Positions 37,120-50,000 of a stretch of DNA of 64,000 nucleotides are shown piece by piece. The DNA is taken from contig CM032816.1 of the NCBI GenBank assembly GCA_019155185.1, positions 1,837,418 to 1,901,417 of the forward strand. Direction: 5' to 3'. Numbering within the stretch: the stretch's first letter is position 1; each line of letters opens with the position of its first letter. The notes under the pieces are model-generated. The model did no database searches, had not been told where the DNA came from, and worked only from the letters and a program-made list of their open reading frames with translations. A program made the translations under genes and the position numbers. This DNA comes from Beaufortia kweichowensis. Its lineage: Eukaryota > Chordata > Actinopteri > Cypriniformes > Gastromyzontidae.

Positions 37120-40100
37120 CTAGATCTTTGTTCTCATAAATAAGAATGAGAATTAGAATATTTATGGTACTTTAATTGATAAAGCTTTACCACAAGCTCC
37201 ACTATATATAAATCCACAAGAATGTGAATCAACAGCTTGCTGTCATTTACCAGCATGGTAAATTCAAATAATTACTATTATTCAAATAATTCAAATCTCT
37301 TTAGCGTTTGAATTATTGAAAGAGCAAATTCCCGTTTTGTGATGAAGGTGAGGTGTGCGGTCGACCTCTGACCAGGTTACATATGATTGATTGTGTTGCT
37401 GTGTTTTCTCTCTGTTGTAACACTTTCTCAGCAGAGGTTTATGTCATAAAGGCAGGAGAAAAGACAGGGGCCAAGTGGGCAGCCCACCGCACTGAGGCAG
37501 CCATAAATAATGGATATACTGCCTCTCTGCCCTCAGGGGTAAATGGAAACAAAAGGTTCAATCAATCATTCCAGACCAAGGATATAGTCTGCCGACCTAC
37601 CTTAGCTGCCGCGGTTAACCAAAACAAACACCATGCTTATCTATGTGACTGTATGAAATAAAATATATTATTAGCTCTTAAAAAAAAGGAATATATATAT
37701 ATTCAGGTGTATTGCCTGAATTTGACCTCTACATGTCAAATTGCTCTCTTTTTTGTCAGCAGGAAACTTTGTTCAGATGTGTTATAAAGAGAAAGTTGTG
37801 AGCACACAGACATCGTCAGTCTAAACAAACATACTCACAAGGACACACACATTGAGCAATGCTGCTGAAGATGGCAGTAGATTTGGAGTGTGTTTGGCAG
37901 GTGCTAGACAGATTACTGTATTTACTCAGTAAAGCTGTCATATACACTACCTGGCTGACAGTCATTGCTAAAACACCCTGATCACATAAAACTGTCAGCA
38001 CAGACAAACAGTGACAAACTAAAGACTGAACCTCGAGCACCTCTATCAGATCTGGAGCTGATTTCACTCCTAGTTGTTAGAAGTGTGAATCTGGTGTGAC
38101 TGGACTCAAGGAATGTGCCGAGACAAAAATACACACACAGATGCTCGCTGGTGTCTTGGGGGTCAGAGATTATCAGACAATAAAAGATTGTGTGAGCGGT
38201 ATATCAGAAAAGTCAGGTGGATTTGCAAAATGAGAATTATGGATGAATCCCTATCTGGAAACAGTGCTGTTTATGTACTGCTGTATGTTTGTTTTGATGT
38301 CTTACATAATTTAATAAAGAGGATTCTGAACAGTCACATGACTTGTCTTTGTTTAATGTGAAATGAAATTTTAAATGCTTGTTGTTTCTGCTCACCATGG
38401 GTTATTTAGAATAAAAATAAAATGATAAAATGTAATATCATTACATTTAAAAATAAGAGTTATGTATTTTTAAGTTAAAAGTTAGTTTTTTATTTCTGCA
38501 TTTTATTTTGCTTAAAAGGAATCTTATATTTTCAGTCCTTCCCTGTTTTTCAAAGACGTTTAACTCTTTAATAATAGTTAGATTTTTCCGACATAAAATC
38601 CCTCTTTTTTAACTCTTACAGTTTATCTGTATTTTGTTTATCTGTACCGCTAAATAATTTAACTGTATGGGATGAAAATCTGAATTTTTACATAAAAATA
38701 TTTTTCTTCGTACAAAGTACAAGTATATTGACAGTAAGTAACGTGATGTTGTTCACTGTGTACAATATTAAGTTTTTTTTGCATTGAAACTGAAGTCGAC
38801 AGTGGGGTCGACAGGGCTGAAGTCATTACCCAAAACATTAAGGGATAATGTGTCAATTATAATGAAGATGCGTCACCAATCCTTAAATACTAACTAACGA
38901 ATACTAAGATTTTCAATATGCAAATCAAAAATGTACTGTGATGTACAAATGTACAGTCGTGGGAATATATGATTTCTTAAAAGTTCTGCTGAACCTTTTA
39001 AAAAATTAGTTGCCTGAAAATTAAAGGTCTTAAAGGTCTTAAACTTAAAGGTCAGATCAAATCTCAAAAGATTACAACATATTTTGTGGATGTCCTTACG
39101 TTAAAAATCTCTGTTCAGCATTCAGATACTTTATTTAACAACATAGTTTCTTAATGTCTTTGGAGAAGTTCGCTTGGACGGATAGACCATTAAACAAAAG
39201 CAGGACACACACACATGCACACACACGTGTACGTTAGTTGAAATTAATCACTAACATTTCACACCCTTGTGTCCCATTCAAAGATGTCTAATGTCTAACC
39301 CAAGAGGCAATAGACTCCTTAATTTATTCTGCTTATTCTCTTAAGGTGTGAAAAGGCATACTTATTCACGCATGTAACCATCATGAGAGCTATAATAACA
39401 CTAACTATTGGTCATTCATTCACAGAGGTACTGATGCAGTGACATACTTGAGAAGTATTTCAGCCTTTGATGCAAAAACACCTTGTGAATGTTATGATCA
39501 AATTAAATAATGTCAACAAGTATGATTTGTTTTCATTGTCAGGTGAGAATAACACTGTTGCCTACATTATGAATTAACTTAATCTTTCATCTTGGAAAGA
39601 TGGTGTGGGTTACTCTACATTTTGCTGTTTTGAAGAGGAAGTGTTTCAAAACAAAAAGGCACGGTGAGCATACAATGGTCAGGTCATTTAAATGTGTCTG
39701 GGGTCACGGGTCATGTGTGTCTGTTGTAGAGATCATTTATATAAAGATTGATCTGTCTGTCTCTCTATGTGTGCTCTACCTGGCAGGACAACCGTAACCT
39801 TGTGCTGAATGAAAGCTGGATACAGCCGTAGGTCTCCATCACATGTTCTGTCAAACTTAAACCCATTTACATTTACATGTATACACACATAACAATAGAC
39901 ACACAGAAAGGACATCAGATATCAGATATTTTTGACACCATTGTTTAGAATAGAATAAATATAAAGTGAATTGTTTTAAAACATATTAATTTGTGTTTAT
40001 TTACTGATTATCACTAAACTTGGGCCACTTTTTGGTTAACCGTTTGGGCCACTAACAAAAAAAGAGTGTTCTTTTGATTAATAAGGGTTGTTTATAATAT

Positions 40101-41250
40101 TTTTTTGTTAAATTGATCTAATAAAATAGAATTGTTCAGACCCTACAGCTTTTGAAACATTAGCTGCCCCACATTTTTTGAGATTTTTTTGAGCAGTGTT
40201 CAGAAAAATGGGCCAGTCAAACTGCAAAGTGAAATAGAGACATTTCTGATAAAACACATTTAAATTATATGTGATTTTATAATGTAACAGTGTAACATTG
40301 CATTTAAATTACATTAGAACATCAACATTTGAATCTGAATTACATTAAAACATAGATTTTGAAAACACAAATAAAAACAATACACCAATAAAATTATAAA
40401 AATACCAATGCTCCTCTCATCCTCTCCACTACCCACTGATTGTATTTTTTCCACATCCCTGGCAGACATCCTTTCTATCTCCTCTATGTTCATTTCTGAC
40501 CCTCTTCTTTTTCTTTCTAATCCTTTCTGTTTTTCATGCTGTCAGTAATAAATAGTTTAACATTATGCTACTTTACTTCAGCACCTATCACATTTATAAT
40601 AAAATATCTCTATTACACTTTTAATTTTCAGTAATTGTGGGCCTATGAGTGCACAACTATGTTTGTGTGTACACACACACACACATGCATCACTAACATG
40701 CACACACAAACATAGTGTGCATAAACACACATCACATACAAACACAATTAGAAGGTAAAATGTGAAAAAAAGGTATGTCACAAATGCAATAATACAATAT
40801 ATTAGTAAAATAAATAATTGTTAATTAAAGGAACCACCAGAATTTTTTTATATAAAAATCAGGATAATTTTGCAAAATCAGAATTTTATTTAACCTTGAG
40901 GCCTTCAAGATAAATGTGCATTTGTATTTATTGATTTATCAACCTTGTTATTGAGAAGTAAGATTGGATATGTCAGGCCACTCACCTTACTTTTTTCTGG
41001 CATTGCCCCTCCGCCTTTAGCAACCTCATACAAATTAAATAATTTTCTAAATGTCAAATACTGTTATGGCAACATTTTTTAATTATTTGTAGTCATTGGC
41101 TGTTAACTTTTAAAGCGATAAGACACCCAAACTCTAAATGGCCAATTTTACCTGTTGGTCCAATTTACCTGATATCACCTTATATAAGTCACAATTAGAT
41201 TTATAAACTGTCCCAAATAGAGTGACAAAAATGTTAAACCTCATATAGAA
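37120..41250. other. Gene desert, part 7: no gene recognised
   Basis: Mostly AT-rich. Short CA-rich tracts lie at about 39206-39228 and 40671-40735. A 102-codon frame at 37353-37661 and an 82-codon frame at 38113-38361 have no recognisable family. Confidence 0.45.
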
Positions 41251-41263
41251 TATATGTGAAATA

Positions 41264-41480
41264 AAACTTTACAATAAAATTGTTAACATTAGTTAACTAC
41301 AACACTTGACACGGACCAAAGATAAACAATATTTCTAGCATGTATTCATCTGTTACAATGCAATACAATGCATGCATTGCCTGCAGATGTAACAACTTTT
41401 GATTTTAAACATGCATTTTTAAATGTTAAAATCAATATTAGGTTAAATAAATGCTGTCATAGTTGAATCATTAGTTTGAC
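41264..41480. mobile_element. Degraded ACTTTACAATAA / TTAACATTAGTTAA fish repeat
   Basis: AAACTTTACAATAAAATTGT then TTAACATTAGTTAACTACA, and later AACTTTTGATTTTAAACAT with AATAAATGCTGTCAT, match a common teleost non-autonomous repeat. A better preserved copy lies at 44016-44255. Confidence 0.6.
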
Positions 41481-41489
41481 CTCTAAAAG

Positions 41490-42600
41490 TGGATACATTT
41501 AACGGCAATTTTATTGACTCTTATCGTAAATATTTGAATTGAAATTGTTTTTATCCTCTTCATAATCGAATGTTTATGGCACCAGTGTTAAAAAGATATT
41601 TGTATTTCAATATTCTATAAGCAATAAGGCAATAGACAACAAACTGTATTTACATTTACAAAGCCAAAGTGCAGTATTGATTTCCTGTTTCTTAGCGAGA
41701 GGTCTCTAAGGATCAGGGTGTTAAGTGAATAATTTGTTTTTAACATTATCCCAGTCTGTGCCATCAAACACATGACTTATAGTGCATTACTTGAAAAACA
41801 CATTAGGAGGAAAGTCAGATGACTTTAATGGTTTGACAGAGCAGGTGCAAGAACGTGTTCACGCTCTATAAAAGTATGTTTGTGTCTGTGTTTAAATCAA
41901 TAACCTGAAACACAGACCGGCAAAGGGTTTCGTTGTGTGTGTGTGTGGGATAGTAACATCCTCATTACACATCCTCACATAGTGTTAAGATTTCATAAAT
42001 ATTATACAAGCAGTGGAGTGAGTTAACGTCTCATAGCTGTACAGTAGCTTCAACACTGTGAACCATTAACAGTGTAGCAAAGCATGACAGTGCTGATTTA
42101 AAAATGTAATTTCAAAGGTGACATGCCATGCATACGTTAAAGCCTTGTTAACAGAGAGCCAATGAAAACACGAGGTCACAAGCATATGACCCGAGTGTCG
42201 CGCTCTTAACCTGAGGAATTTAAAGTCTTCAGGTATGCCTGCAGTCCTGACCACACACAGATCGTTATGATGGTAAATTAGCAGGTTTTGGAGGGTGTTG
42301 ACTGGGCAAGAGGTGAGAACATAACAATGTGTCATGTGACAAAAAGTCCATTAAATAACATTTAGTCTTAAATGCTTGACGACACGATCTAGATGTAAAC
42401 AATGATATCAGAGCGCCACCCAGTGGTGCTTTTTAGCATCTCTCGTGAATAAAGCCAAGTTACTTTTCTAATGATACTATAAAAATTATCATGTTTCTTT
42501 ACAATATTTTGCTATGTACAAGTTTACACTAAGTTTTAAGTTTAAAACGGCATTTACAGTACACATTACTATGGTAGCACCATAATTACTGAAACCTGAA
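41490..42600. other. Intergenic DNA, no gene recognised
   Basis: A GTGTGTGTGTGTG run lies at about 41934-41948. Positions about 42000-42330 are more balanced and repeat-poor and could include a conserved element. No gene is recognised. Confidence 0.4.
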
Positions 42601-42619
42601 TGCTACATTAATGTGGTAC

Positions 42620-42975
42620 AGCCATAATTCAAGTTCAAGTTCAAGTTTATTTGTATAGAGCTTTAACAATGTAACACTGTTTCAAAGCAGCAATTTATCT
42701 ATATTAAAAGATTAATCACCCAAATATGAAACTTATTTATAATTTACTCATCCTCATGTCATCCAAGCAGATAACTTTATTTCCTTAATTGATCACAAAC
42801 AAATAACTTTATATTAAAAAGCTCTTCGTATAGCTTTATATATTGTAGAAGTTTCATATTTGGGTAAACTTATCTTTCATTTTTCATTTGTATTGATTTT
42901 ATGTTGTTCAGGTAATCTGACCCTGTAATTTTTTATTTGTATTGATTTTATGTTGTTCAGATACTGATATTACCA
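42620..42975. repeat. Nest of short interspersed repeats
   Basis: 42628-42700 is the AAGTTTATTTGTATAGAGCT / TTTCAAAGCAGC repeat also present at about 16755 and 55430. 42711-42873 has inverted ends (TCACCCAAATATGAAACT and AGTTTCATATTTGGGTAA) and the ACTCATCCTCATGTCATCC core of the same teleost repeat as at 5990. About 42877-42961 is a tandem duplication of a unit containing TTGTATTGATTTTATGTTGT. Confidence 0.65.
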
Positions 42976-42979
42976 GGTG

Positions 42980-43700
42980 CTAGATAGAGGTATTCTATTA
43001 AAATACATACATACTTCCACATCCATATGTCTTTAGACGTTAACCATAACCAGGTAAAACATACACGGTTAAGGGTTTGATCAGGTATGTGTTGCTGGTG
43101 ATGCTAATTTTTGGCTGGTGACCCACATATGGCACATTGATAAATGTTCTTCTCCATTTTTTATTGTTAACCTTTAAAATTAACCATAATGGTGCTGTTC
43201 TTCCCTATCTGGTTCATTCTTAACTCCCTCTCCTCTCACCCTAAATACACTTTCTCTACAGTCAAAGTGATTTCAGTATGAATCTGCCTATATTTCAAAA
43301 AGAGGAAGCTGCTGTCTTCATGCACTCCTGATCATGCGGCTGACAGGCCTACAGTGTGCCGGGACGGGCCGCTGGGCATGCGTGGAGTGGGTGTAATGAA
43401 ACCCACAGACAGGTCAGTCCTATTTAGACAAGCAAGGTGATACAGCAGGCTCAACCCACAGCACTTAAGAGCACAGAGCTGAGTCGAAGGTGACAGGTTT
43501 GAGAAAGCAATGAGGCGGATATCATGCACCAGTGCTTGTAGTGGGTCGTTCTGTCTTGGGTATCCAAAGAACCTCCATTTAGACACATTTAAGGTGTAAA
43601 TGAGACCATTTCCAATTCCTGCGAAGGCTAAAGAAATACTGTAGCATCACGTCTCAACAAGGTGTTATGCGATTTCCATCAGCAAGTAGTTCTTTCTGCC
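42980..43700. other. Intergenic DNA, no gene recognised
   Basis: No credible exons. A frame on - at 43332-43586 shows no recognisable domain. Confidence 0.45.
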
Positions 43701-43707
43701 CATAGAT

Positions 43708-43845
43708 GTTTACATTTACATTTTATGCATTTGGCAGACAATTTTATCCAAAATCACTTACAGTGTATTTAATCTGTGCATTTTGTCCACAATGTCTTCC
43801 GTGGGAATAAACCCACAACTCTACTAGTCGAGCTACAGGAGGGTC
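43708..43845 (-). mobile_element. tRNA-derived SINE copy
   Basis: TTTTATGCATTTGGCAGACA, TTTTATCCAAAATCACTTACAG, then GTGGGAATAAACCCACAACT (B-box-like, reverse complement) and GAGCTACAGGA. It has the same structure as the copy at 25505-25665. Confidence 0.75.
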
Positions 43846-44015
43846 ACTGTAATTACATGTCATTTTTTGTATGATTTAATTTTTGATATTTTTCATCAAT
43901 ATAAAGCACCAATGCTTTACTACATATTTAATATAGATGCAAAATAATATTTTCCCCATCATACTACTTCACTACTACCTGTGGAATGTCATAACTTTTG
44001 TTCAAAAATATGTTT

Positions 44016-44255
44016 TGGTAACACTTTACAATAAGGTGCTATTTGTTAACAAATAGTTAATGCATTAGCTAAAATGAACTAACAATGACAAATACTAATA
44101 CAGCATTTATTAATGTTGGTTCATGTTAATTTTAGCATTTACTAATACATTATTAAAATCAAACGTTGTCACTGTTAACATTAGTTAATGCACCATGAAT
44201 TAACATGAATTAACATTAACGATAATTAATAAATCCTGAAAAACAAAACCGAAGA
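44016..44255. mobile_element. GTAACACTTTACAATAAGG fish repeat
   Basis: Starts GTAACACTTTACAATAAGGT and continues with multiple TTAATGCATTAGCTAA / TTAACATTAGTTAATGCA units characteristic of an abundant teleost non-autonomous repeat. Its expected inverted right end is not preserved. Non-coding. Confidence 0.75.
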
Positions 44256-44260
44256 TTTAT

Positions 44261-44501
44261 ACGTGACCCTGGCCTACAAAACCAGTCAAGTAGCACAGGT
44301 ATATGTGTAGCAATAGCCAACACTGTATGGGTCAAAATGATTGGTTTTTCTTTTATGCCAAAAATCAATAGGATATTATGTAAAAATCATGTACCATGAA
44401 GATATTTTGTACATTTTGGTAGCTTTATTTAGCTTGATGTATAAATCTCAATTTCAAAAATTTTACCCTTATGACTGGTTATGTGGTCCAGGGTCACATA
44501 T
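44261..44501. mobile_element. MITE with GTGACCCTGG termini
   Basis: The left end GTGACCCTGGCCTACAAAAC and right end GTGGTCCAGGGTCACAT form inverted repeats of about 30 bases, with CCAGTCAAG facing CTTATGACTGG. The interior (GTAGCAATAGCCAACACTGT and TTTATGCCAAAAATCAATAG) matches a very common cyprinid element of this type, shortened here by an internal deletion. Confidence 0.8.
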
Positions 44502-45014
44502 AACATACAACCCTGATATAAAGCTGTAACTTTTTAAAAATCTCTTATTCTACTTTATATTTAAGCATGAAAATATTTTTTCATATTTCACATTTAGATG
44601 AGATAATCAAGACATTTGGGTGTGTTCTTCAAAAATAAGAACTACTTTTTTGTTATGTACCTTATTTTATATGTCCAAAAAAAACATCAGAAAAGGATGG
44701 TTTGTCCATTGTCCATGTTTGTCCGTGTTGTCATTTCATTTAGAAGCACAAGGATGGAAAATTAGAAGGTATGCCATCTCTCTTTTTCCAAATATTAGTA
44801 AAAACAGCAAACCTTTATCAAGAGTGGATTGATGGTCAAGGATGTTACACAAATATTATAAGTTAATTTGACCAAATTTTACGTTATGCTTATAAAAATG
44901 TATTTCATGCACTCAGAAGGCTTGCATGTTGAGTATAGGCCCAAAAAGCTTAACAACTAAATTACGTGTCAACGTGTGTGTTATCCAGTAAAAATAAAGT
45001 CGAATGAAATTGAC

Positions 45015-45150
45015 ATCCTGATCTCATGAATTCATACGTATTTTACAATCTGAATTGTACAAAACTATACGATTATTAAAAAAAGCAACAATAAATGCCC
45101 ATCCCAATCCTAACCAACTGCCACTAACCCTAAAGGCACTGGGGAAAAGA
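45015..45150. mobile_element. Fragment of the CTGATCTCATGAATTCATA element
   Basis: CCTGATCTCATGAATTCATA, GAATTGTACAAAACTATACG and the CCCATCCCAATCCTAACC middle are diagnostic of the same family as the copy at about 4070-4290. Only one end is visible. Confidence 0.65.
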
Positions 45151-45263
45151 CACATTGCAAAAGAATTATTTCTAAAAATTCATCTAACATTGACTATAGC
45201 TTTTTGCTTTGGAAGTCATAGTTTCAAAGTTTACCCAACACTGTTTTAAAGAAATCAGTATTA

Positions 45264-45474
45264 CACTACTCACAAAAAGTTAGGGATATTCAACATTTAC
45301 GGAAAATGTAAAAAGTTATATCATGAAAGTATCATGAGTAATCATGAATTATCATTGCATGCTTCTACTTAAATGCCTTACTTTCATGATATAATATCAC
45401 TGTGGCATGAACTTTTTACATTTTCCATAAATTATTTATTTATAATTTATATTCCTAACTTTTTGTGAGTAGTG
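45264..45474. mobile_element. Tc1/mariner-like MITE with TA target duplication
   Basis: A 211-bp element. The left end CACTACTCACAAAAAGTTAG and the reverse-complemented right end agree over 26 bases with one mismatch, and TA flanks both sides. The inner sequence holds a second inverted pair (TACGGAAAATGTAAAAAGTT and AACTTTTTACATTTTCCATA). No coding capacity. Confidence 0.85.
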
Positions 45475-45479
45475 TATAT

Positions 45480-47075
45480 ACTTAACTTACTCAATTATAC
45501 TCAACTCTTTGATTGTAAAAATACGAAGGTTTGGGTTGGACAGAATGTACCCACAAGGTGCCTTCTAAAAGACACTGTTAAAAAATGATATTTCTCTGAC
45601 TGGCTCCACTTTGGATTCATTTAGTATCTGCCAGTGATACGTGGCCTTTGTGGGCTCAGGTTATCAGTGTCACCAAAATGACACTTCCCTCTTGTCCTAA
45701 CATGTCTAAATGAGCAGCGCTCATGAGTGCAGTGCTCAGCTGTGATTTGACAGATGGGCCAAGAGTGGAGGGGGGATGCGGGCAACCCGCCCTCCTGTCA
45801 CAGCTGTCAAAGGGCTGCGCTCCAATCATCTTCAAATGACAACATGACCCGCCCCACATCTTAACTCTGAATGACTAATGAGACCCCATGGGACACCTTT
45901 TTTGTCCTCTTTTCGGGTGGAAGGGTCATTTGCATGATGGCGTTGAGAAAGAACAGGTGTAAGAGAAAAAGTGGAAGTGGATAATGCTCAGCATCAAACT
46001 ATGATATCGATCAAGTCACATGCACAGCTAATGATGGCAAACACATGGACCTGGTTAGAGAGTTTACTACTGTGCTATCTTACTGAAAAGGTCTGGCAAA
46101 CTTACTAACACATCTGCCAATATGTTTATGGAGAGCTTTTTTTGTCCGCATAAGCCTAAAGGTTTAAGTAAAACCATTAAGGTCTGCTCCCATTATTAAA
46201 ACAAAACACCTGCTTTTAACAGTCCACAAATTTCCAATGTTCCATTACACATATTTTGCATTAAATATCCTGTTTCAGGTTTAAATATGTCACATTATTA
46301 AAATAAAATTGCTTGTAAATGCCATATCTGTTTTGAGTAATATACAACTGGAAAACTGAGATTGACAAATTATAATAAAACATTTTTAACTTTTGAAACT
46401 TTTTAATAAAAACTTTTAATAGAATTATAAATACAAAACATTTACATTTAAATCTGTTTATGGGACTATCTACAAAGGTTTAGATTAAAATTCAGCATCT
46501 ACTACAAAATCACTAAAAGCTCACTAAATAACCAAAACTGTTCTCTCAAACACATGCACACCTATAAGGAAATCTGAAACAGTAAACCAGCAACACAAAT
46601 AACAGTAACATACTGAATCGCACACACTAAAACAAGAGGGTCTGCGTGAGTGCCATAGCTCAACACGTGAAAATGTGCATTAGCATTTTAAAGAGCCTGA
46701 TTTAATCTCATTAAATCCAGTTAGATTTCATTTTGCACCTTCAATAAAATATCGCTGCCTGTCAAAGCGCCGGCAAATGAAGCTTAACAGGCTTTTCATT
46801 ACAGAGAGTTATTAAGGGACCAAACATCAGCGCTCCATCAAACGCAACACTGGAGGCCATAAAACGAAACATTAGGATGTGATTTCACACTGTAAGGGAT
46901 CAAACATAAAAGACTGTTCACTTCCCATATGCTCTCACTCTCTGCAGTGTTTAAAGCCAAACAGACTGACACATTCACATGCTAAATCTTGTATTGGTAA
47001 ATTTGGCCACAGTTAAAAAAGAAATTATACATCACAAAGAACAGCGTAACTGGATAACGTAAATCATTGTATTTT
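45480..47075. other. Region 3' of rpgrip1l
   Basis: No separate gene is recognised. About 45590-45980 and 46640-46960 are balanced, repeat-poor blocks that could be conserved elements. The segment next to 47082 should hold the rpgrip1l 3' UTR. No canonical AATAAA on - was found close by; an ATTAAA on - at 46701-46706 is a weak candidate polyadenylation signal. Confidence 0.4.
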
Positions 47076-47081
47076 GGTGAA

Positions 47082-50000
47082 TCAGGTTAGTGGAGAGAGA
47101 GGCAGATCACGCTCTGGGTCTTTCATGACTGATCTCAGGGCTTCCAGAGCTTCGACTGTCACGACTAGATGGCCAATAACTTCACTGCTGTCCTGAACAT
47201 CCACAACTACAGTAAAACAACAAAAAAAAAGAGACAAATTCACTATGTGTCACTTTAAATTAATAGAGAGAGAATTAATAGATGCCCATTTCAAGTGTGG
47301 AAAAATAAGTAATTAATTTTTGGAATGTGAAATTTCTATGCAGACTCCTGCTCATATGGGCCTCATCATATGATACAAATTCGCAGGTTATAGTTCACCA
47401 AACCTGACCGTTGGAATGCAGCGAAATGCGAATGTTTCACGCAGGAGCTTGCGTTGCTGGTCTGTTGCATTACCATGCATATGAATGACAGTCAATAAGA
47501 CGAAATAGTCTGATCACACGAAATAGTGTGATCGCGGCATAACCCTGGTACTAAAATTACTGTACAGAAAAATAAATAACTAGCTCCTGCAGAGGTACTT
47601 ACTTTAAGCTTAATGCGCAGTCTTGTTATCAATTTTCAGCTTTTTACACATTTTATATAATTATATTATGTTTTGCTAGAAAATAATGGAAAAAAAACAG
47701 CACAATTATTTTTGTTGAAAGATATTATTTTTGTAAACTTACAAATTTTTTTTTATTTTGTTAAGCTGTGTTTTGTATGATAAAGAGCTTTATAATTTTT
47801 ATTGAGCTTTTTTAAACATTGTGCTCAAGGCACTTTTAACCCTTAACAGCAACGCTACACTAATTTAATTTTTTATAGGACAAATCAGGGCAGTTAACTC
47901 AGCTTTATATAGTAACTGTGACATTAGCTGTCAAAAACAATGGTAGATAAATTGACAGCTGATGCTCTGGCCTTACCACCCTGCTTCCTGTACTAATAAA
48001 CTGACTGACTGACAGGGTGAAAGTGCTTTAAAGTACCTTAGAAAACACACTTACTGTTTAGACTGACATCCTTCATGTCTCTCTGTTTATCCAGAATATC
48101 GAGGATGCGCAGATAAGACACACCCACATCATCACACTCCTCCTCCTGCTCCGCCTCCTCAGGAGGGTCACTCACCACTGTGAACTTTATGCTGTGACAG
48201 CCAGACATCAGAGATCTGGTCAATTAATTCAGCTATAACATGACCTTACAAGTACAACGCATTTTAAATCTGACAGAACAGACGAAGCTGTAGAAAAAGT
48301 GTCTCACTGCTCGAGCTGTCTGTTACGACCCTCCAGCACAGCCCTCAGAGTCTGACGTCTGGATTGGTTATTCTTCATATCCACATGTATCGCTGTTGGA
48401 ACAAACAATGTATATTTATTTTGCTTCTTTTTTATTTTGAGGAACAAATATGTACTTGTTATTATGTTTGCGGAAAGCAATTACAGTATTTAAGCAGTTA
48501 GAAATATCCACAATTCACTCAAATATACATTTTTCTAAAGAATTGTCTGGTCCGACCGAAATTTGATAAGGATTGGACTGCAAATCTAAGCTTTTCCTGA
48601 AAACAAAATGTGACAATTAACATTTAAATTCATCAGTTCTTTACCATTACTGAAGTTGTAGGAGACACTGTGTCCTGGCAGAGGTTTCTTAAGCGACAGC
48701 GGAGTCTCGACTGATGGCAGACCCAGGAAACAGTACTCCACAAACAGGCGGACGATCCCGCTGTCTTCTGCCACTCTGGATCCCGGCTTCAAACTGAGAG
48801 ACACAATCTCCACGCGAATGCACTCGGCCGGCTGGTGAAGCAAAGCATCACATACCTTCATCACAACTGACATGTAACGTTATGACATGGAGCGACTCGT
48901 TCTAAATCTTCAGACACTTCAATTACTTTTTCCGCAAAAACTGCATGATCAGATATCTCACGGTCTGGCCCCTTCTCACCAGAGTTATTTCTTAGAAATA
49001 GTACATTGGTTTAGAATAATGTGAGTAAACAAGCACAGGACCTTTATTAACTTTACCTTGTAAGTCACCAACACTTTTGAATGTATTATGTCTACTCATT
49101 AAGAGATTAAATTGCAAAACTAGTCTGAAGGTAAACGTGATTCACACCCTGGCCGAGTCGATCAACAAATTGTATCTTTAAAACAAACATAAACAAATAT
49201 AAAAACACATACTGCAAACACAGGAGATTCATGTGGTTTATTTATTACAACTCAACACACCTTTGTTTTCTGCTGTGTGCTCTGAGCAGGAATGATGCAG
49301 TCATCGCTGTCCTCATCTCCACCTGCAGAAAACAACAACAAACATCTGCTTTATAACAATTCCTATTATATTACTCCACTGTATGATATGGAAGTTGTTA
49401 TGTTTATATTCTTGGTGTCTCACTGCGGACTCGAGTGCACGGCAGCAGGTACGAGTGAGATGTTGGGCATTAACACTTTAAAGACGCCTTTTGGCCAAGG
49501 TCAACACACATTAACATTTATGTTGTTGGCTGTCAGTAGGAAACAAATCAGACTATTGACAGCAGTGATGCAATATTAATGAATCTCTATCATTCAGGCT
49601 TGAAAAACAGTAACACAATAAGCACTACGCAATGCTTTACCAAAACAATCATATGTGGCTCAATAGAATACAAGTTATGCCGGGATTGTAATAACACAAA
49701 TACAACACACACGCGCACACTTTTCTACAAGAGAAATACTTATTGTTTATAGCAACACTGAGTATAATAAGAATGTCAAAGTTTTGGTGTCCATGACATC
49801 ATCACTTCTGAATCACGGATTTATGTTTTCAGGGCGATATGTAAATAATGTCTTTAACACCTGTTATTGTCTCCGGCAGGTCTTCAGAAATCTCAGACTC
49901 GTCAGACTGAGAGCTAGCAGTGATCAGCTGACCCTCAGAGAAGTGAGACTCTTCCTCATCCTCTTCCTCACTGACTGCAGTGGTCTGCATGGCCTCCACC

